Source: Methylobacterium sp. NEAU K
GTDB taxonomy: Bacteria > Pseudomonadota > Alphaproteobacteria > Rhizobiales > Beijerinckiaceae
Direction: 5' to 3'
DNA: 64,000 nt
NCBI RefSeq assembly: GCF_030700285.1
Contig: NZ_JAUYZJ010000001.1
Span: forward strand, 1 to 64,000
The notes below the pieces were generated by a model, which saw only the letters and a program-made list of their open reading frames with translations, was not told the DNA's origin and did no database searches. Of the stretch, positions 21,053 through 30,587 are shown piece after piece (the stretch's first letter is position 1; each line of letters opens with the position of its first letter). The translations under genes and the position numbers were made by a program.

Positions 21053-22468
21053 CTATCGGCGACCGCGCGGTGCGGGCGTCGGCTCGCTCAGCGCCGGAAC
21101 GGTCTTGGGAGAGCCCAGATCGTAGCTGCGGTTCTTCAGCGGATCGAGCCGCGTCCCTTCGGAGGCGTCGAAAGCGCGCGAACTCGGTGCGCCGGCGTCG
21201 AGGGCGAAGGCCGCGTTCGTGTTGGGCGCGTTGCCCGCCGGGGCACCGCCGGGCGCGAAGGCCGAGGCGCGGCCGGGCGTGCTCGGGTCGGGCCCGGGCT
21301 CGACCTTGTCGACGGCGTCCGGGGGCGCCTGACGGCTCTTCTCCACGGCGCGCCAGCGGGCGACGTTGCGCTGGTGCCCTTCGAGCGAGTCGGCGAAGGC
21401 GTGCCCGCCACTGCCGTCCGCCACGAAATAGAGGTCCTTGGTCCGGGAGGGGTTGGCCACCGCCTCCAGAGCGGCCTTGCCGGGATTGGCGATCGGCCCC
21501 GGCGGCAGGCCCTCGATCACGTATGTGTTGTACGGGGTCGCCCGTTCGATCTCGGAGCGCAGGATACCCCGCCCCAGGGTGCCGCGGCCGCCCACGAGCC
21601 CGTAGACGATCGTCGGATCGGATTGCAGCTTCATCCGCTTGTTGAGGCGGTTGATGAACACGCCGGCCACCCGCGGGCGCTCGTCGGCGCGGCCGGTCTC
21701 CTTCTCGACGATCGACGCCAGGGTGACCATCTCGGCCGGGGTACGCACCGGCACGTCGGCGCTGCGCCGGAGCCAGATCTGGTTCAGCACCTCGCGCTGC
21801 TTGGTCTTCATCAGATTGACGATCTGCTGGCGGGTGGCACCGCGCTCGAACTTGTAGGTGTCGGGCAAAAGCGTGCCCTCGGCCGGGATCTCATTCACCT
21901 CGCCCGTGAGCACGTCGTTGTCATTGAGCCGCGTCACGATCTGTTCGGAGGTCAGACCCTCCGGGAACGTGATCGCGTGCTGCACCTGCCGGCCGGTGGT
22001 GACCGTGTCGAGCGCATCCGAAATGCTCGCATGCGCCTTGAACATGTATTCGCCGGCCCGCAACGGCGGCCGCCCGCCGAAGCGCGCGGCGAACTCGAAC
22101 AGGCCGGTATGGTCGATCACGCCCTCGCGCTTCAGGGCCTCGGCGATCTCGCCGGTGCCGCTGTGGGTCGGGATCACCACGACCTTGTCGACCGCCAGGG
22201 GGCCGGGCTCGCGCACCTGCCGCTGGAACAGGGTGATCCCGATCATCGCCGCGATGGCGATGACGACCGCAAAGGTGAGGGCACCGCTGATGATGCCGAC
22301 GAGGCCGCTGCGCTCGCGCACCGGCTTATCCGGCGGCGGCGGCGCGGCCGTCGGCTTGATCGCCTCGCCCGGCGAGCGCGGCGACAGCCGCTGCGGCAGG
22401 GCTGGCTCGTCCGTCGAATCCTGCGCGGTGGTCTCGGGCGCGGACGTCTTTGATCGGCGGAAGAACAT
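21053..22468 (-). CDS. mltG: endolytic murein transglycosylase MltG
   Basis: The 471-residue protein has a cytoplasmic Pro-rich N-terminus, one membrane helix (LVGIISGALTFAVVIAIAAMIG), a LysM-like segment, and the YceG catalytic domain with the essential Glu in LASIVEKETGR. Also seen are LQSDPTIVYGL and YNTYVIEGLPPGPIANPG. MltG cuts nascent glycan strands and helps set their length. The C-terminus carries about 90 extra Pro/Ala-rich residues. ATG 22468 (MFFRRSKTSA) is chosen over an upstream in-frame ATG at 22594. The fabF gene that often precedes mltG is absent. Confidence 0.93.
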   Translation of the reverse strand: MFFRRSKTSAPETTAQDSTDEPALPQRLSPRSPGEAIKPTAAPPPPDKPVRERSGLVGIISGALTFAVVIAIAAMIGITLFQRQVREPGPLAVDKVVVIPTHSGTGEIAEALKREGVIDHTGLFEFAARFGGRPPLRAGEYMFKAHASISDALDTVTTGRQVQHAITFPEGLTSEQIVTRLNDNDVLTGEVNEIPAEGTLLPDTYKFERGATRQQIVNLMKTKQREVLNQIWLRRSADVPVRTPAEMVTLASIVEKETGRADERPRVAGVFINRLNKRMKLQSDPTIVYGLVGGRGTLGRGILRSEIERATPYNTYVIEGLPPGPIANPGKAALEAVANPSRTKDLYFVADGSGGHAFADSLEGHQRNVARWRAVEKSRQAPPDAVDKVEPGPDPSTPGRASAFAPGGAPAGNAPNTNAAFALDAGAPSSRAFDASEGTRLDPLKNRSYDLGSPKTVPALSEPTPAPRGRR

Positions 22469-22639
22469 CGGGATCCTGTATGGGCCCGCGCGACCCGTCT
22501 CGCGTCGCGGGCCGGGATCGGCTGCCCGCAACCGGGTGAGCGCGTCGAGGCTTGCGACCCTAGCCGGGTTTGTGGCGAAAATGCCGTCTTGCATAGCGAC
22601 AGGGGTCCGGTCGGGGCCCCTGGCCGGTCAACGACCATA

Positions 22640-23530
22640 TCAAGCTAGCGGCTGGCAGGTCTCGCAGAAGAATGTCGAGCGGTTGGCCTGCACGATCCGC
22701 GTGATCGAGCCGCGGCATCCCGGCTGGCGGCAGGGCTCACCGACCCGGTCGTAAACCCGGAAGGCGTGCTGAAACGCGCCCGAACTGCCGTCGGTATGGG
22801 CGTAGTCGCGCAGGGTCGAGCCGCCGGCCTTCACGGCCTCCTCCAGCACCTGCACGATCGCCTTCGCCAGCGCGTTGGCCTTGGGCGTCGGCCGCCCGTC
22901 GGGCTTGGCCAGGAGGCCCGCCGGGGCCTCGGGGTGGAGGCGCGCGCGGTGCAGGGCCTCGCAGACGTAGATGTTGCCGAGGCCCGCGATCAGCCGCTGG
23001 TCGAGGAGCGCGGCCTTGAGCGGCGCGATCTTGTGGCGGAAGAGGCGCGCGATGACAGCCCCCGTCAGCCCTTCGAGGGGCTCGACGCCCATCCGGGCGA
23101 AGTGTCGGCAGCCGTCAAGAGCTTCGCTCGGGACGAGGTCCATGAAGCCGAACCGACGGGCATCGTTGTAGGTGACGGTGGCCCCCGTGCTCATCGCCAT
23201 GACCACATGGTCGTGCTTGGGCGTGCCGAGCGCCCCCTCCAGGTAGAAATCCCCCGGCGAAAGGTTGCTGCCGTCGGGCAGTGCCACGTCGAACCGGCCG
23301 CTCATGCCGAGATGCATGATCAGCGTCTCGCCCGAATCGAGGGCTGCCGTGAGGTACTTCGCCCTGCGGGTGAGATCGACAACGGTGCGTCCCTCCAGGC
23401 GCGCGGAGAAACGGTCCGGGAACGGGAAGCGCAAGTTGGCCCGGCGCAGGGTGACGCGGCTGAAGCGGGCACCGACCATCGCGGGCGCCAGTCCCCGCCG
23501 CACCGTCTCGACCTCGGGAAGCTCCGGCAT
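22640..23530 (-). CDS. mutM: formamidopyrimidine-DNA glycosylase
   Basis: The 296-residue repair enzyme removes 8-oxoguanine and formamidopyrimidines. It starts [14 protein letters not shown], where Pro2 and Glu3 are the catalytic residues after Met removal. The helix-two-turn-helix region ([21 protein letters not shown]) and the C-terminal zinc finger with four Cys ([10 protein letters not shown] ... FFCETC) are intact, so it should be active. It is a separate unit on the same strand as mltG. Confidence 0.96.
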   Translation of the reverse strand: MPELPEVETVRRGLAPAMVGARFSRVTLRRANLRFPFPDRFSARLEGRTVVDLTRRAKYLTAALDSGETLIMHLGMSGRFDVALPDGSNLSPGDFYLEGALGTPKHDHVVMAMSTGATVTYNDARRFGFMDLVPSEALDGCRHFARMGVEPLEGLTGAVIARLFRHKIAPLKAALLDQRLIAGLGNIYVCEALHRARLHPEAPAGLLAKPDGRPTPKANALAKAIVQVLEEAVKAGGSTLRDYAHTDGSSGAFQHAFRVYDRVGEPCRQPGCRGSITRIVQANRSTFFCETCQPLA

Positions 23531-23659
23531 CGCTCTCGGGACTTGCGTTGGCGGCGCCCTGTGCGCCGGCTTCGGATATCGGCGGGTTCGGCGCCGACCG
23601 CAACGGTGCGGGCCCCGCGCGGTTTGCCGCCCCTCCGTGTCACGCGCCGGAGCCTCCGC

Positions 23660-24307
23660 TCAGCGGCGGCGCAGCCGGACGTAGAGCGCGCCGGTACCAC
23701 CGTGGTGGCGCGCGGCCTCCTCGAAGCCGATGACGATCCCGCGCAGTTCCGCGCCTCGCAGCCAGTGCGGCACGCTGCGCCGGAGCACGCCGCGCTCGGC
23801 GAAGGCGTCGGGGTAGCCCGATCCTCCCTTGTCCTGGCCGCCCTTGCCGGTGACGACCAGCACGTAGGCGTGTCCGGCGGTCCGCGCGCGGAGCAGGAAG
23901 CCAGTGAGCGCGGCATGGGCCTCCGCCTGCACCATCCCGTGCAGATCGATCCGTGCCTCGACCGCGAGATGCCCGCGTCGCAGACCGACCTTGGCCTGTC
24001 GCTCCAAACCCGCCGGTGGGGCGTGGCGCTGAGGCGGGGCCTGATAGGGCGCAGCGGTGACCGGATGCGGGGGCTCGGCTGCCGGTCGAGGCGGAAGCTT
24101 CTGGCGCGGCCTCTTGGCGGCCGGCCGCGCGGTCGGCTTCAGGATCGGGTCCATCAGCGTCGGCATGGCGGCGGCCGGGGCCGGCGCGGGCGCCAACTCA
24201 GGAGGTGGTGTCGCGCGGCCCGGCAGCGGCGTCACCAGCTTGGCGATCTCGCCCCAGAGCCGGGCCTCCCCGGCGGTGAGGCGGCGCGAGCGGCGCGGCG
24301 GCCTCAT
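23660..24307 (-). CDS. Smr/MutS2-type domain protein
   Basis: The 215-residue protein has an Arg-rich N-terminus, a long Pro/Ala linker, and a C-terminal Smr domain: [22 protein letters not shown], then [10 protein letters not shown] and a [12 protein letters not shown] end. Smr domains act as nucleases on DNA or RNA. ATG 24307 overlaps the stop of mltA as ATGA, indicating translational coupling. The mltA-Smr pair is conserved in alphaproteobacteria without an agreed functional link. Confidence 0.9.
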   Translation of the reverse strand: MRPPRRSRRLTAGEARLWGEIAKLVTPLPGRATPPPELAPAPAPAAAMPTLMDPILKPTARPAAKRPRQKLPPRPAAEPPHPVTAAPYQAPPQRHAPPAGLERQAKVGLRRGHLAVEARIDLHGMVQAEAHAALTGFLLRARTAGHAYVLVVTGKGGQDKGGSGYPDAFAERGVLRRSVPHWLRGAELRGIVIGFEEAARHHGGTGALYVRLRRR

Positions 24308-25551
24308 GGCGCCACCTCGCGGCCCGGGGCGGCTTTCGGCAGGAGCACCACGAAGCCGACCGCATCCCGCAGGTTCCCGGCCGCGATCCCCGCCTGCGCG
24401 CCGGTCCCCACGAACAGGTCGCCCCGGGCCGGTCCGACGATCGCCGAACCCGTGTCGGCCGCGACCACGAGGCGCCCGGCCTCGCCCGGTGCTCCGCCCG
24501 GAAGCTGGCCGGCCAGCCAGAACGGCAGCCCGTAGCGCCACACCCCCGCATCGACTGCGAGGCTGCGGCCGGGTGTCAGCGGCGCGTTCGCGGCGCCCGG
24601 CGGCCCCAGCGCCGGGTCCGCCACCTCGGAGAGGCGGAAGAAGATGTAGGAGGCGTTGGCGCGGATCAGGCGTCTGGCCGTCTCGGGATGCGCGCGCAGC
24701 CATCCCGTCCAGCGGGCCAACGTCAGGCCCTCCAGCGGCAGATGACCCTCCTGGACGATCAGCTTGGCCACTGCCGTGTAGGGCTGCCCGTTGCGCCCGT
24801 CGTACAGCACCCGGACCGTGCCCCCGTCGGGGAGGCGGACGCGCCCGGAGCCCTGGACCTGCAGAACCAGCAGGTCGACCGCATCCCGCAGCCAGAGGAT
24901 CGGCCGGGCATGCGCGCCCAGAGCCCCGTCCTCGATCGCGGCGCGGTCGGGGTACGGCGTCAAGCCATCCGCCGTGGCGCGGCCGGCGCGCAGGGCCGGG
25001 TCGAGGCCGGGCCGGGTTTCGCCCGGGCTCAGGGAGACGAGGTCGTCGGGCCGGGCGAGCACCGGCGTCTCGAAGTCCGGCCCCGGCGCGAGCGAGCCCT
25101 CCAGCTCCGGCTCGAAATAGCCTGTGAGGAATCCGGGGCGCTCGGCCGCGGGCCGCACCACCCGGAAGGCGTCGAATCGGTCCCGGAAGAACGTGGATGC
25201 CGAATCCGGCCCGACGCCCGAGGCGGCCGAGCAGGCGGCGGACAGGGCAGCCGCATCGCCCGCGACGCCGGCGGCCTGTGGCGTCGCAGGCATCGGCGCC
25301 GCGCAGACCTGTTGGAACGCCTCCAGGGCCGCGGCGGGGTCGCGACCCGGGAAGCCCGGCAGCGCGTCGAACGGCACGGGCACCAGGGTCGCGCCGCCGA
25401 TTTCAATGGGTACGGCGCTCGCGGTGACGGCGGGCGCGCTCCTCGCCGGACCGGATGCCGCCACGACAAGAGGGAGCGCGGCAGCGAAAGCGCTTACCGT
25501 CGCGAGGAGGGCGGCCGGAAAACCTCCGGGGCAGGCAAGCGGGTTCGGCAC
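24304..25551 (-). CDS. mltA: membrane-bound lytic murein transglycosylase A
   Basis: The protein (415 residues from GTG 25551) has an N-terminal signal-like hydrophobic segment, the MltA domain ([64 protein letters not shown]), and the 3D domain with catalytic Asp in [24 protein letters not shown]. It cleaves peptidoglycan strands, forming 1,6-anhydro ends. There is no good ribosome site before GTG 25551 and no ATG nearby, so the exact start is uncertain. It is coupled to the Smr gene downstream. Confidence 0.92.
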   Translation of the reverse strand: MPNPLACPGGFPAALLATVSAFAAALPLVVAASGPARSAPAVTASAVPIEIGGATLVPVPFDALPGFPGRDPAAALEAFQQVCAAPMPATPQAAGVAGDAAALSAACSAASGVGPDSASTFFRDRFDAFRVVRPAAERPGFLTGYFEPELEGSLAPGPDFETPVLARPDDLVSLSPGETRPGLDPALRAGRATADGLTPYPDRAAIEDGALGAHARPILWLRDAVDLLVLQVQGSGRVRLPDGGTVRVLYDGRNGQPYTAVAKLIVQEGHLPLEGLTLARWTGWLRAHPETARRLIRANASYIFFRLSEVADPALGPPGAANAPLTPGRSLAVDAGVWRYGLPFWLAGQLPGGAPGEAGRLVVAADTGSAIVGPARGDLFVGTGAQAGIAAGNLRDAVGFVVLLPKAAPGREVAP

Positions 25552-25569
25552 GGCAACGGGGTCACGAAA

Positions 25570-26283
25570 TCAGGCGCCGGCCTCGGTGGCCACGAGCTGC
25601 CAGTTCGGGTCGCGCGAGCCCAGGGTGCGGGCGAAGGTCCAGACGTCGGGCACCTCGACCACGGCCTCGGCGCTGCCGTCGACGACCTTGCCCTCCGCGT
25701 CGCGGGTGGCGGTGATCAGGTTCGACAGGAAGCGCACGGTGATCTGCGCCACGCGATTGCGCACCTCGACGGCGACGATCTCGGCCTTGTCGATGGACAC
25801 GAAGGTTGTCTCCAAGGTCTGCCGGTTGCGCTCGCGCTCGGCGATCGCCCGCTCGAAGGCCTCGCCGACCTCCTTCGAGAGGAGCCCCCGCAGGGTCTTC
25901 CGGTCGCCCTTGGCGAACGCGATCATGATCGCCTCGTAGGCCGCCTTCGCGCCCTCGATGAAAGCGCGCGGATCGAAACCCGGCTCCGCCTGCACGGTCG
26001 CCTCGAGGCCGCGGGCGACCTCGGAGCCGGGCTCGGCGATGCCGCGCCAATCGCGCGGCGCAGGGGTGGAAGCCGGGGCGGGCTGCACCCGGTCGGCGCC
26101 GGGCAGGCGCACGACATTGTCGCCCTCGGACCGGGCCTGCGGCTCGGTGCGGCTGCGATCGACCGGCTTGAACGGCGAGCGCTCCGCACCGGTCTTCTGA
26201 CCGAGCACCGAACGCAGACGCCAGATCACGAAGACCGCGAGGGCGAGGAAGATGATCGTCGTAACGTCGAAGCTGTCCTGCAT
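25570..26283 (-). CDS. Tim44-like domain protein
   Basis: The 237-residue protein starts [28 protein letters not shown], a single N-terminal membrane helix, then a linker and a Tim44-like domain (about residues 110-235: [26 protein letters not shown] and following). Bacterial homologues such as TimA are membrane-anchored and were proposed to bind membrane or import substrates; the role is not settled. ATG 26283 is used; GTG 26286 is equally possible. It is divergent from secB across a 339-bp gap, and mltA follows after 18 bases. Confidence 0.88.
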   Translation of the reverse strand: MQDSFDVTTIIFLALAVFVIWRLRSVLGQKTGAERSPFKPVDRSRTEPQARSEGDNVVRLPGADRVQPAPASTPAPRDWRGIAEPGSEVARGLEATVQAEPGFDPRAFIEGAKAAYEAIMIAFAKGDRKTLRGLLSKEVGEAFERAIAERERNRQTLETTFVSIDKAEIVAVEVRNRVAQITVRFLSNLITATRDAEGKVVDGSAEAVVEVPDVWTFARTLGSRDPNWQLVATEAGA

Positions 26284-26622
26284 CACCGATCCGATGGTGG
26301 CCGCGGCGGGACCTCATGCCCCTTGCCCTGGTCCTGCGCGGTGCGGCGCCGGCAAAGCGCTCGCGGGTCTGGGCGACTCATATCCGACCAACGCACAAGG
26401 AGCGAGCCGGTTGTACAAGTCCGGAATACCGCGATACCCGAACCAGATTCGATATGGGGCGCCGGTGGGGGGACCGCCAGCGCCAGACAAGCTCGCTCCT
26501 TGTCCATGCCTGGCGCGCGTGTTAGCGGCGCTGCCTTCCGGGCCGTTCCGCGGCGCCGTCCAGCGGCTCCCGCCGCGACAACCCGCGCCGGCCGTGCCGG
26601 CCGATCGAGAAGGATGATCCGC
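26284..26622. other. divergent intergenic region between the Tim44-like gene and secB
   Basis: This 339-bp stretch has no supported gene. It should hold the promoters of both genes. A somewhat AT-richer patch at about 26405-26465 (TTGTAC, CGATAC, TTCGATATG) is the likeliest promoter area for secB, but no element matches well enough to call. Confidence 0.5.
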
Positions 26623-27129
26623 ATGGCCGACTCCCCGGCAGCCAACGGCAACGGCGGCGGCATGCCGCAGGGCGATGCGCCGACGATCAACGCCCTGGCG
26701 CAGTACACGAAGGACCTCTCCTTCGAGAACCCGAACGCGCCGCGCTCGCTCCAGCCCAAGGAAGGCCAGGGCCCGCAGATCAACATTCAAGTCAACGTCA
26801 ACGCCCAGCAATTCTCCGAGACCGACTTCGAGGTCGAGCTGATCCTTGAGGGCGACGCCAAGGTCCAGGGCGAAGTGTTGTTCGCGTTCGACGTGAAGTA
26901 CGCGGGCGTCTTCCGGATGGTCAACATTCCCGCCGACCAGCTCCACCCGGCGGTGATGATCGAGTGCCCGCGCCTGCTGTTCCCGTTCGCCCGCCAGATC
27001 GTGGCCGAGGCCGTGCGCAACGGTGGCTTCCCGCCCCTGTACATCGACCCGATCGACTTCGTCGCCCTCTATCGCCAGAAGGCCATGGAAACCCAAGGCG
27101 CCGGCGCGACCGGCCCGCTCGCCTCCTGA
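26623..27129 (+). CDS. secB: protein-export chaperone SecB
   Basis: The 168-residue chaperone keeps preproteins unfolded and hands them to SecA. The SecB core is clear: [55 protein letters not shown], and [36 protein letters not shown] 26623 is chosen because AGAAGGA lies 9 bases upstream; ATG 26614 overlaps that site. The N-terminus has a Gly/Asn-rich flexible start. Confidence 0.96.
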   Translation: MADSPAANGNGGGMPQGDAPTINALAQYTKDLSFENPNAPRSLQPKEGQGPQINIQVNVNAQQFSETDFEVELILEGDAKVQGEVLFAFDVKYAGVFRMVNIPADQLHPAVMIECPRLLFPFARQIVAEAVRNGGFPPLYIDPIDFVALYRQKAMETQGAGATGPLAS

Positions 27130-27454
27130 CGCTCTAAACCGTCCCGGTGGCCCCGTTAGCGGCCGCCGGGACAGCGATAGGCCGCCGCCGACGCCACCCG
27201 AGGCATCGCGCGGCAGCGCGCCTTCTCCGCCGCCATTGTCCGCTATCTCGGGTGCGACCCCGGGGCGAAGGTGGCCGATGTCTTCGTGAGTCTGGTCGAA
27301 GTCGCGACCGCGAACGGATCGTTCGGCGACGGGCCGATCCAGAGCGGGCCGGATCCGTGAGCGCGCGAGGCGGATGTGCGCCGATCCCGCGGCCGGGCTT
27401 GACCGTACCGGGGGCAGAGTCCAGGTCCGGGTCCCCTCGCCAGACCTGGATCGC
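27130..27454. other. 325-bp gap with a start-less open stretch
   Basis: No complete gene is supported. From the TAG ending near 27182, the plus frame stays open to TGA at about 27360 and reads like protein (for example AFSAAIVRYLGCDPGAKV and VSLVEVATANGSFGDGPI), but it has no ATG at its head. It may be the tail of a decayed gene. The rest holds the 5' region of the MFS gene. Confidence 0.3.
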
Positions 27455-28687
27455 ATGGCCCCCACCGCACACCTCGCCCTGATCAACCTGTTCATCGGTG
27501 ACATCCAGGGCGGCCTCGGGCCGTTCCTCGGGACATGGCTGGCGGAGGCGGCCTCATGGAGCCCGGCGCGGGTCGGGTTCGTCATCACGCTCGTGGGGTT
27601 CGGCACGCTGCTCCTGAGCGGCCCGTTCGGGGCCCTGGTCGACCGCTTGCCCCACCCGCGCCTGCTCGTCGTGCTCGCCTGCGCGGGGATCCTGGCCGGC
27701 ACGCTCCTGCTCCTGCCGGCGCGCAGTTTCCCCGCGGTGCTCGTCGCGCAACTGCTCGCGGCGGCCGGGGGCACCCTGCTGTTGCCGGCAGTCTCGGCGC
27801 TCACCCTTGGGATCGTCGGCAAGGACCGGTTCCCCAAGCAGCAGGGCCGCAACCAGGCCTTCAACCACGTCGGCATCCTGATCGCCGCCGGCGGCATCAG
27901 CCTCGGCACCGGCTATTTCGGCCCCGCGATCGCCTTCTGGGTGCTTGGGGGAATGGCGGTCGCCGCGATCGCCGCGACACTGACGACGCCGGCCAGCGCC
28001 TGGAACCGCCGCCGGGCGGTGGGTTGGAAGGAGGATGAGGAGGGCGAGCCGGAGCGCAGCGGCATCCGCCAGGTCCTCGGCAACCGGCGCCTGCTGGTGC
28101 TGACTATGGCGCTGACTCTGTTCAACCTCGGCAGCGGCGGGATGCTCTCGCTGCTCGGGCAGAAGCTCGTGGCCACCGCGGCCGACGCCACGACCTGGAC
28201 CGCCCGCTACGTGATGGTGGCGCAACTCGTGATGGTGCCGGTGGCCCTGTTCGCCGGCTCGCTCGCGGACCGGCGCGGGCGGCGCCAGCTTCTGCTGGTA
28301 GCCTTCGCGGTGCTGCCGGTGCGGGCCGTCCTGTCGGGCCTGATCGATGACCCGGCTTGGCTCATCACCGCCGAGATTCTGGACGGCGTGGCCTCGGGCA
28401 TCGTCGGGGTGGCCGTGCCGGTGATCGTCGCTGACCTGACCTGGGGCTCCGGCCGCACCCAGACGGCGCTGGGCAGCGTCAATGCGGTGCAGGGAGTCGG
28501 GGGCGCCCTGTCGGGCTGGTATGGTGGCCTGTCCTACGGCTTATTCGGTTGGACGGGCTCGTTCCTCGCGCTGGGGGTGCCGGCGCTGGCCGCGCTGGCG
28601 CTGGTGATCTGGCTCGACGCGACTCCCGAGCCCGGCCGGCGCAGGCGCCGCCAGGAGCAGCGGAGCACGGCGATCCAGGGGGCCTAG
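27455..28687 (+). CDS. MFS transporter
   Basis: The 410-residue protein has about 12 hydrophobic helices in two halves split by a charged loop (NRRRAVGWKEDEEGEPERSG). MFS loop motifs are present: GPFGALVDRLPHPR after helix 2 and GSLADRRGRRQLL in the second half. It should be an inner-membrane transporter of small molecules by ion coupling. The substrate cannot be told; the overall pattern recalls drug-efflux-like MFS members. ATG 27455 gives the N-terminus directly before helix 1. Confidence 0.88.
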   Translation: MAPTAHLALINLFIGDIQGGLGPFLGTWLAEAASWSPARVGFVITLVGFGTLLLSGPFGALVDRLPHPRLLVVLACAGILAGTLLLLPARSFPAVLVAQLLAAAGGTLLLPAVSALTLGIVGKDRFPKQQGRNQAFNHVGILIAAGGISLGTGYFGPAIAFWVLGGMAVAAIAATLTTPASAWNRRRAVGWKEDEEGEPERSGIRQVLGNRRLLVLTMALTLFNLGSGGMLSLLGQKLVATAADATTWTARYVMVAQLVMVPVALFAGSLADRRGRRQLLLVAFAVLPVRAVLSGLIDDPAWLITAEILDGVASGIVGVAVPVIVADLTWGSGRTQTALGSVNAVQGVGGALSGWYGGLSYGLFGWTGSFLALGVPALAALALVIWLDATPEPGRRRRRQEQRSTAIQGA

Positions 28688-28743
28688 GTTTCCGCTGCGG
28701 CCCGGCGGACGTCCAGCCCGGGACGCCCGGGGTTCCGAAACGC

Positions 28744-28774
28744 GAGAAGCCCGGCCTGTCCGGCCGGGCTTCTC
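28744..28774. terminator. perfect 13-bp hairpin between convergent MFS gene and rpoH
   Basis: GAGAAGCCCGGCC (28744-28756) and GGCCGGGCTTCTC (28762-28774) form a perfect stem with a 5-base loop. It lies midway between the ends of two convergent genes (28687 and 28806), so it probably terminates both. There is no clear T tract on either side. Confidence 0.7.
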
Positions 28775-28805
28775 AAGGTCGATGTGTGGTCGTGTCGCCG
28801 GGCGA

Positions 28806-29681
28806 TCAGCCGATATGCGGGCTGCCGGTGGCCGCCGGGAACCGGTCGGCGAGGGCGCGGCGCAGCTTCTCCAGGGCGCGATTCTCGATCTGGCGGACCC
28901 GCTCCTTCGAGATGCCGAGGCGCTGCCCGAGCGCTTCCAGGGTAGCCTGATCCTCGGCGAGCCGCCGCTCGCGCAGGATGCGCAGCTCACGCTCGGAGAG
29001 GACCGTGAGGGCCTGCTGCAGCCAGCTGAGCCGCCGCTCGCCGTCTACCGTCGCGCTCACGGTCTCGTCCGGCAGCGCGGCACCGTCGACCAGGAAGTCC
29101 ATCCGCTCCGAGGAGGCGTCGTTGTCCTCGCCCACGGGCGCGTTCAGCGACAGGTCGGGGCCGGAGAGGCGGGCATCCATCAAGGCCACGTCATCGCGCG
29201 AGACGCCGATGGCGGTGGCGATGCGACGGTGGATCTCGTCGCCGACATGCTCCTCGGTCGACTGCATCAGCCGGGCGCGCAGCCGGCGCAGATTGAAGAA
29301 CAGGGCCTTCTGGGCCGAGGAGGTCCCGCCGCGCACGATCGACCAGTTACGCAGGATGTAGTCCTGGATCGAAGCCCGGATCCACCACGTGGCGTAAGTC
29401 GAGAACCGGACGTCCCGCTCCGGCTCGAACCGGGCGGCGGCCTCCATCAGGCCGACATGCCCCTCCTGGACGAGGTCGGCCATGGGCAGGCCGTAGTGAC
29501 GAAAACGCCCCGCCAGAGCGATGACGAGGCGCATGTGGGCGGAGATCAGGCGGTGAAGGGCACGCTCGTCACGATTGTCCTTCCAGCGGACGGCGAGGCC
29601 GCGCTCCTCCTCCCGTGCCAGGAAAGGCGCCTCCATCGCAGTCCGTATGAACTGCCGTCGAATTCCCGCGATCTCAGCCAT
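28806..29681 (-). CDS. rpoH: RNA polymerase sigma-32-type factor RpoH
   Basis: The 291-residue sigma factor has region 2 (SAHMRLVIALAGRFRHYGLPMADLVQEGHVGLMEAAARFEP, FSTYATWWIRASIQDYIL), the RpoH box (QKALFFNLRRLR), and region 4 with a helix-turn-helix (LEALGQRLGISKERVRQIENRALEKLR). It directs RNA polymerase to heat-shock promoters. Alphaproteobacteria often have several RpoH copies, so this may be one of a set. An EcfG-type promoter at 29774-29799 faces it, suggesting control by the general stress response. Confidence 0.93.
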   Translation of the reverse strand: MAEIAGIRRQFIRTAMEAPFLAREEERGLAVRWKDNRDERALHRLISAHMRLVIALAGRFRHYGLPMADLVQEGHVGLMEAAARFEPERDVRFSTYATWWIRASIQDYILRNWSIVRGGTSSAQKALFFNLRRLRARLMQSTEEHVGDEIHRRIATAIGVSRDDVALMDARLSGPDLSLNAPVGEDNDASSERMDFLVDGAALPDETVSATVDGERRLSWLQQALTVLSERELRILRERRLAEDQATLEALGQRLGISKERVRQIENRALEKLRRALADRFPAATGSPHIG

Positions 29682-29773
29682 CCCGCCTGCCTCTTGTTGC
29701 CGAGTGCTGTTGCGGCGCCAAACCTTTGTCCAGCCCGCAGGGCGTCACCGGAGAGCGACGCCAGGCAACCGAC

Positions 29774-29799
29774 AACGGAAGGCAAAACGCGAAAGTTCC
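29774..29799 (-). promoter_or_regulatory. EcfG-type general stress promoter upstream of rpoH
   Basis: On the minus strand GGAAC (29799-29795) is followed after 17 bases by CGTT (29777-29774), matching the sigma-EcfG consensus. It faces rpoH and leaves a leader of roughly 85 bases before ATG 29681. It sits in the 318-bp space between rpoH and carD; the rest of that space holds only the carD terminator. Confidence 0.65.
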
Positions 29800-29946
29800 G
29801 TCGCGATGCCCCACAGTGAGACAGTCGGACGGCCACGATATCGTGTTCCCGTGGATGAAATGGGTTTCGGCGCCGCGTCGTCCAGTCCCCGGTCCTCCGC
29901 CGCGATGACGAAGGAAGGCGAATTTCACCTGCAGAACGCCAAGAAA

Positions 29947-29972
29947 AAGCCCGGCCGCTTGGGGCCGGGCTT
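29947..29972 (-). terminator. rho-independent terminator of carD
   Basis: AAGCCCGGCC and GGCCGGGCTT form a perfect 10-bp stem with a 6-base loop. On the minus strand the stem is followed by TTTTTCTT, so it terminates transcription coming from carD (stop at 30000). The stem arms equal the inner part of the hairpin at 28744-28774. Confidence 0.8.
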
Positions 29973-29999
29973 CATGTCGTCGCAACGGTGGAGGGCGCC

Positions 30000-30587
30000 T
30001 CAGGCGGCCTCTTCCTGGATGTCGTCCCCGTCCGCCTCAGCCTCGGGCTCGTTCTTGGCGCGGCGCGGCGACTTGGCGAGGCTCTGCTCGATGAGCTTAA
30101 GCGCCTCGGTCTCGGTGATGCGGTTGACCGAGGAGATCTCGCGCACGATCCGGTCGAGAGCCGCCTCGTAGAGCTGGCGCTCAGAATAGGATTGCTCGGG
30201 CTGCGCCTCGGAGCGGAAGAGGTCCCGAACCACCTCGGTGACCGCGAGCAGGTCGCCGGAGTTGATCTTGGCCTCGTATTCCTGGGCGCGCCGCGACCAC
30301 ATGGTCCGCTTGATCCGGGCGCGGCCGGTCAGCACGTCCAGGGCCTTCTTCACCAGTTCCGGCTCGGCGAGCTTGCGCATGCCGACGCTGTTGGCCTTCG
30401 CGGTCGGTACGCGCAGGACCATCTTGTCCTTCTCGAACGAGACGACGAACAGCTCAAGCTTGTAGCCCGCGATCTCCTGCTCCTCGATCGCGGTGATGCG
30501 ACCGACGCCGTGGGCCGGATACACGACGGCCTCGCCGGTCTTGAAGCCCTGCCGGCCTGCGGTCGTCGTCTTCTTGGCTGTGGTCAT
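30000..30587 (-). CDS. CarD family transcriptional regulator
   Basis: The 195-residue protein has an N-terminal CarD/TRCF RNA-polymerase-interaction domain (KTGEAVVYPAHGVGRITAIEEQEIAGYKLELFVVSFEKDKMVLRVP) and a helical C-terminal domain (RTMWSRRAQEYEAKINSGDLLAVTEVVRDLF ... YSERQLYEAALDRIVREISSV). CarD proteins bind the polymerase beta subunit and stabilise open complexes, notably at rRNA promoters. The acidic tail is typical of the group. ATG 30587 is used. It has its own strong terminator and a 514-bp upstream space. Confidence 0.92.
   Translation of the reverse strand: MTTAKKTTTAGRQGFKTGEAVVYPAHGVGRITAIEEQEIAGYKLELFVVSFEKDKMVLRVPTAKANSVGMRKLAEPELVKKALDVLTGRARIKRTMWSRRAQEYEAKINSGDLLAVTEVVRDLFRSEAQPEQSYSERQLYEAALDRIVREISSVNRITETEALKLIEQSLAKSPRRAKNEPEAEADGDDIQEEAA

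Noticed and set aside
24688-26622. Long N-terminal extension of secB on the plus strand
   Set aside because: The frame is open by GC bias opposite mltA and the Tim44-like gene; the SecB domain and its ribosome site place the start at 26623.
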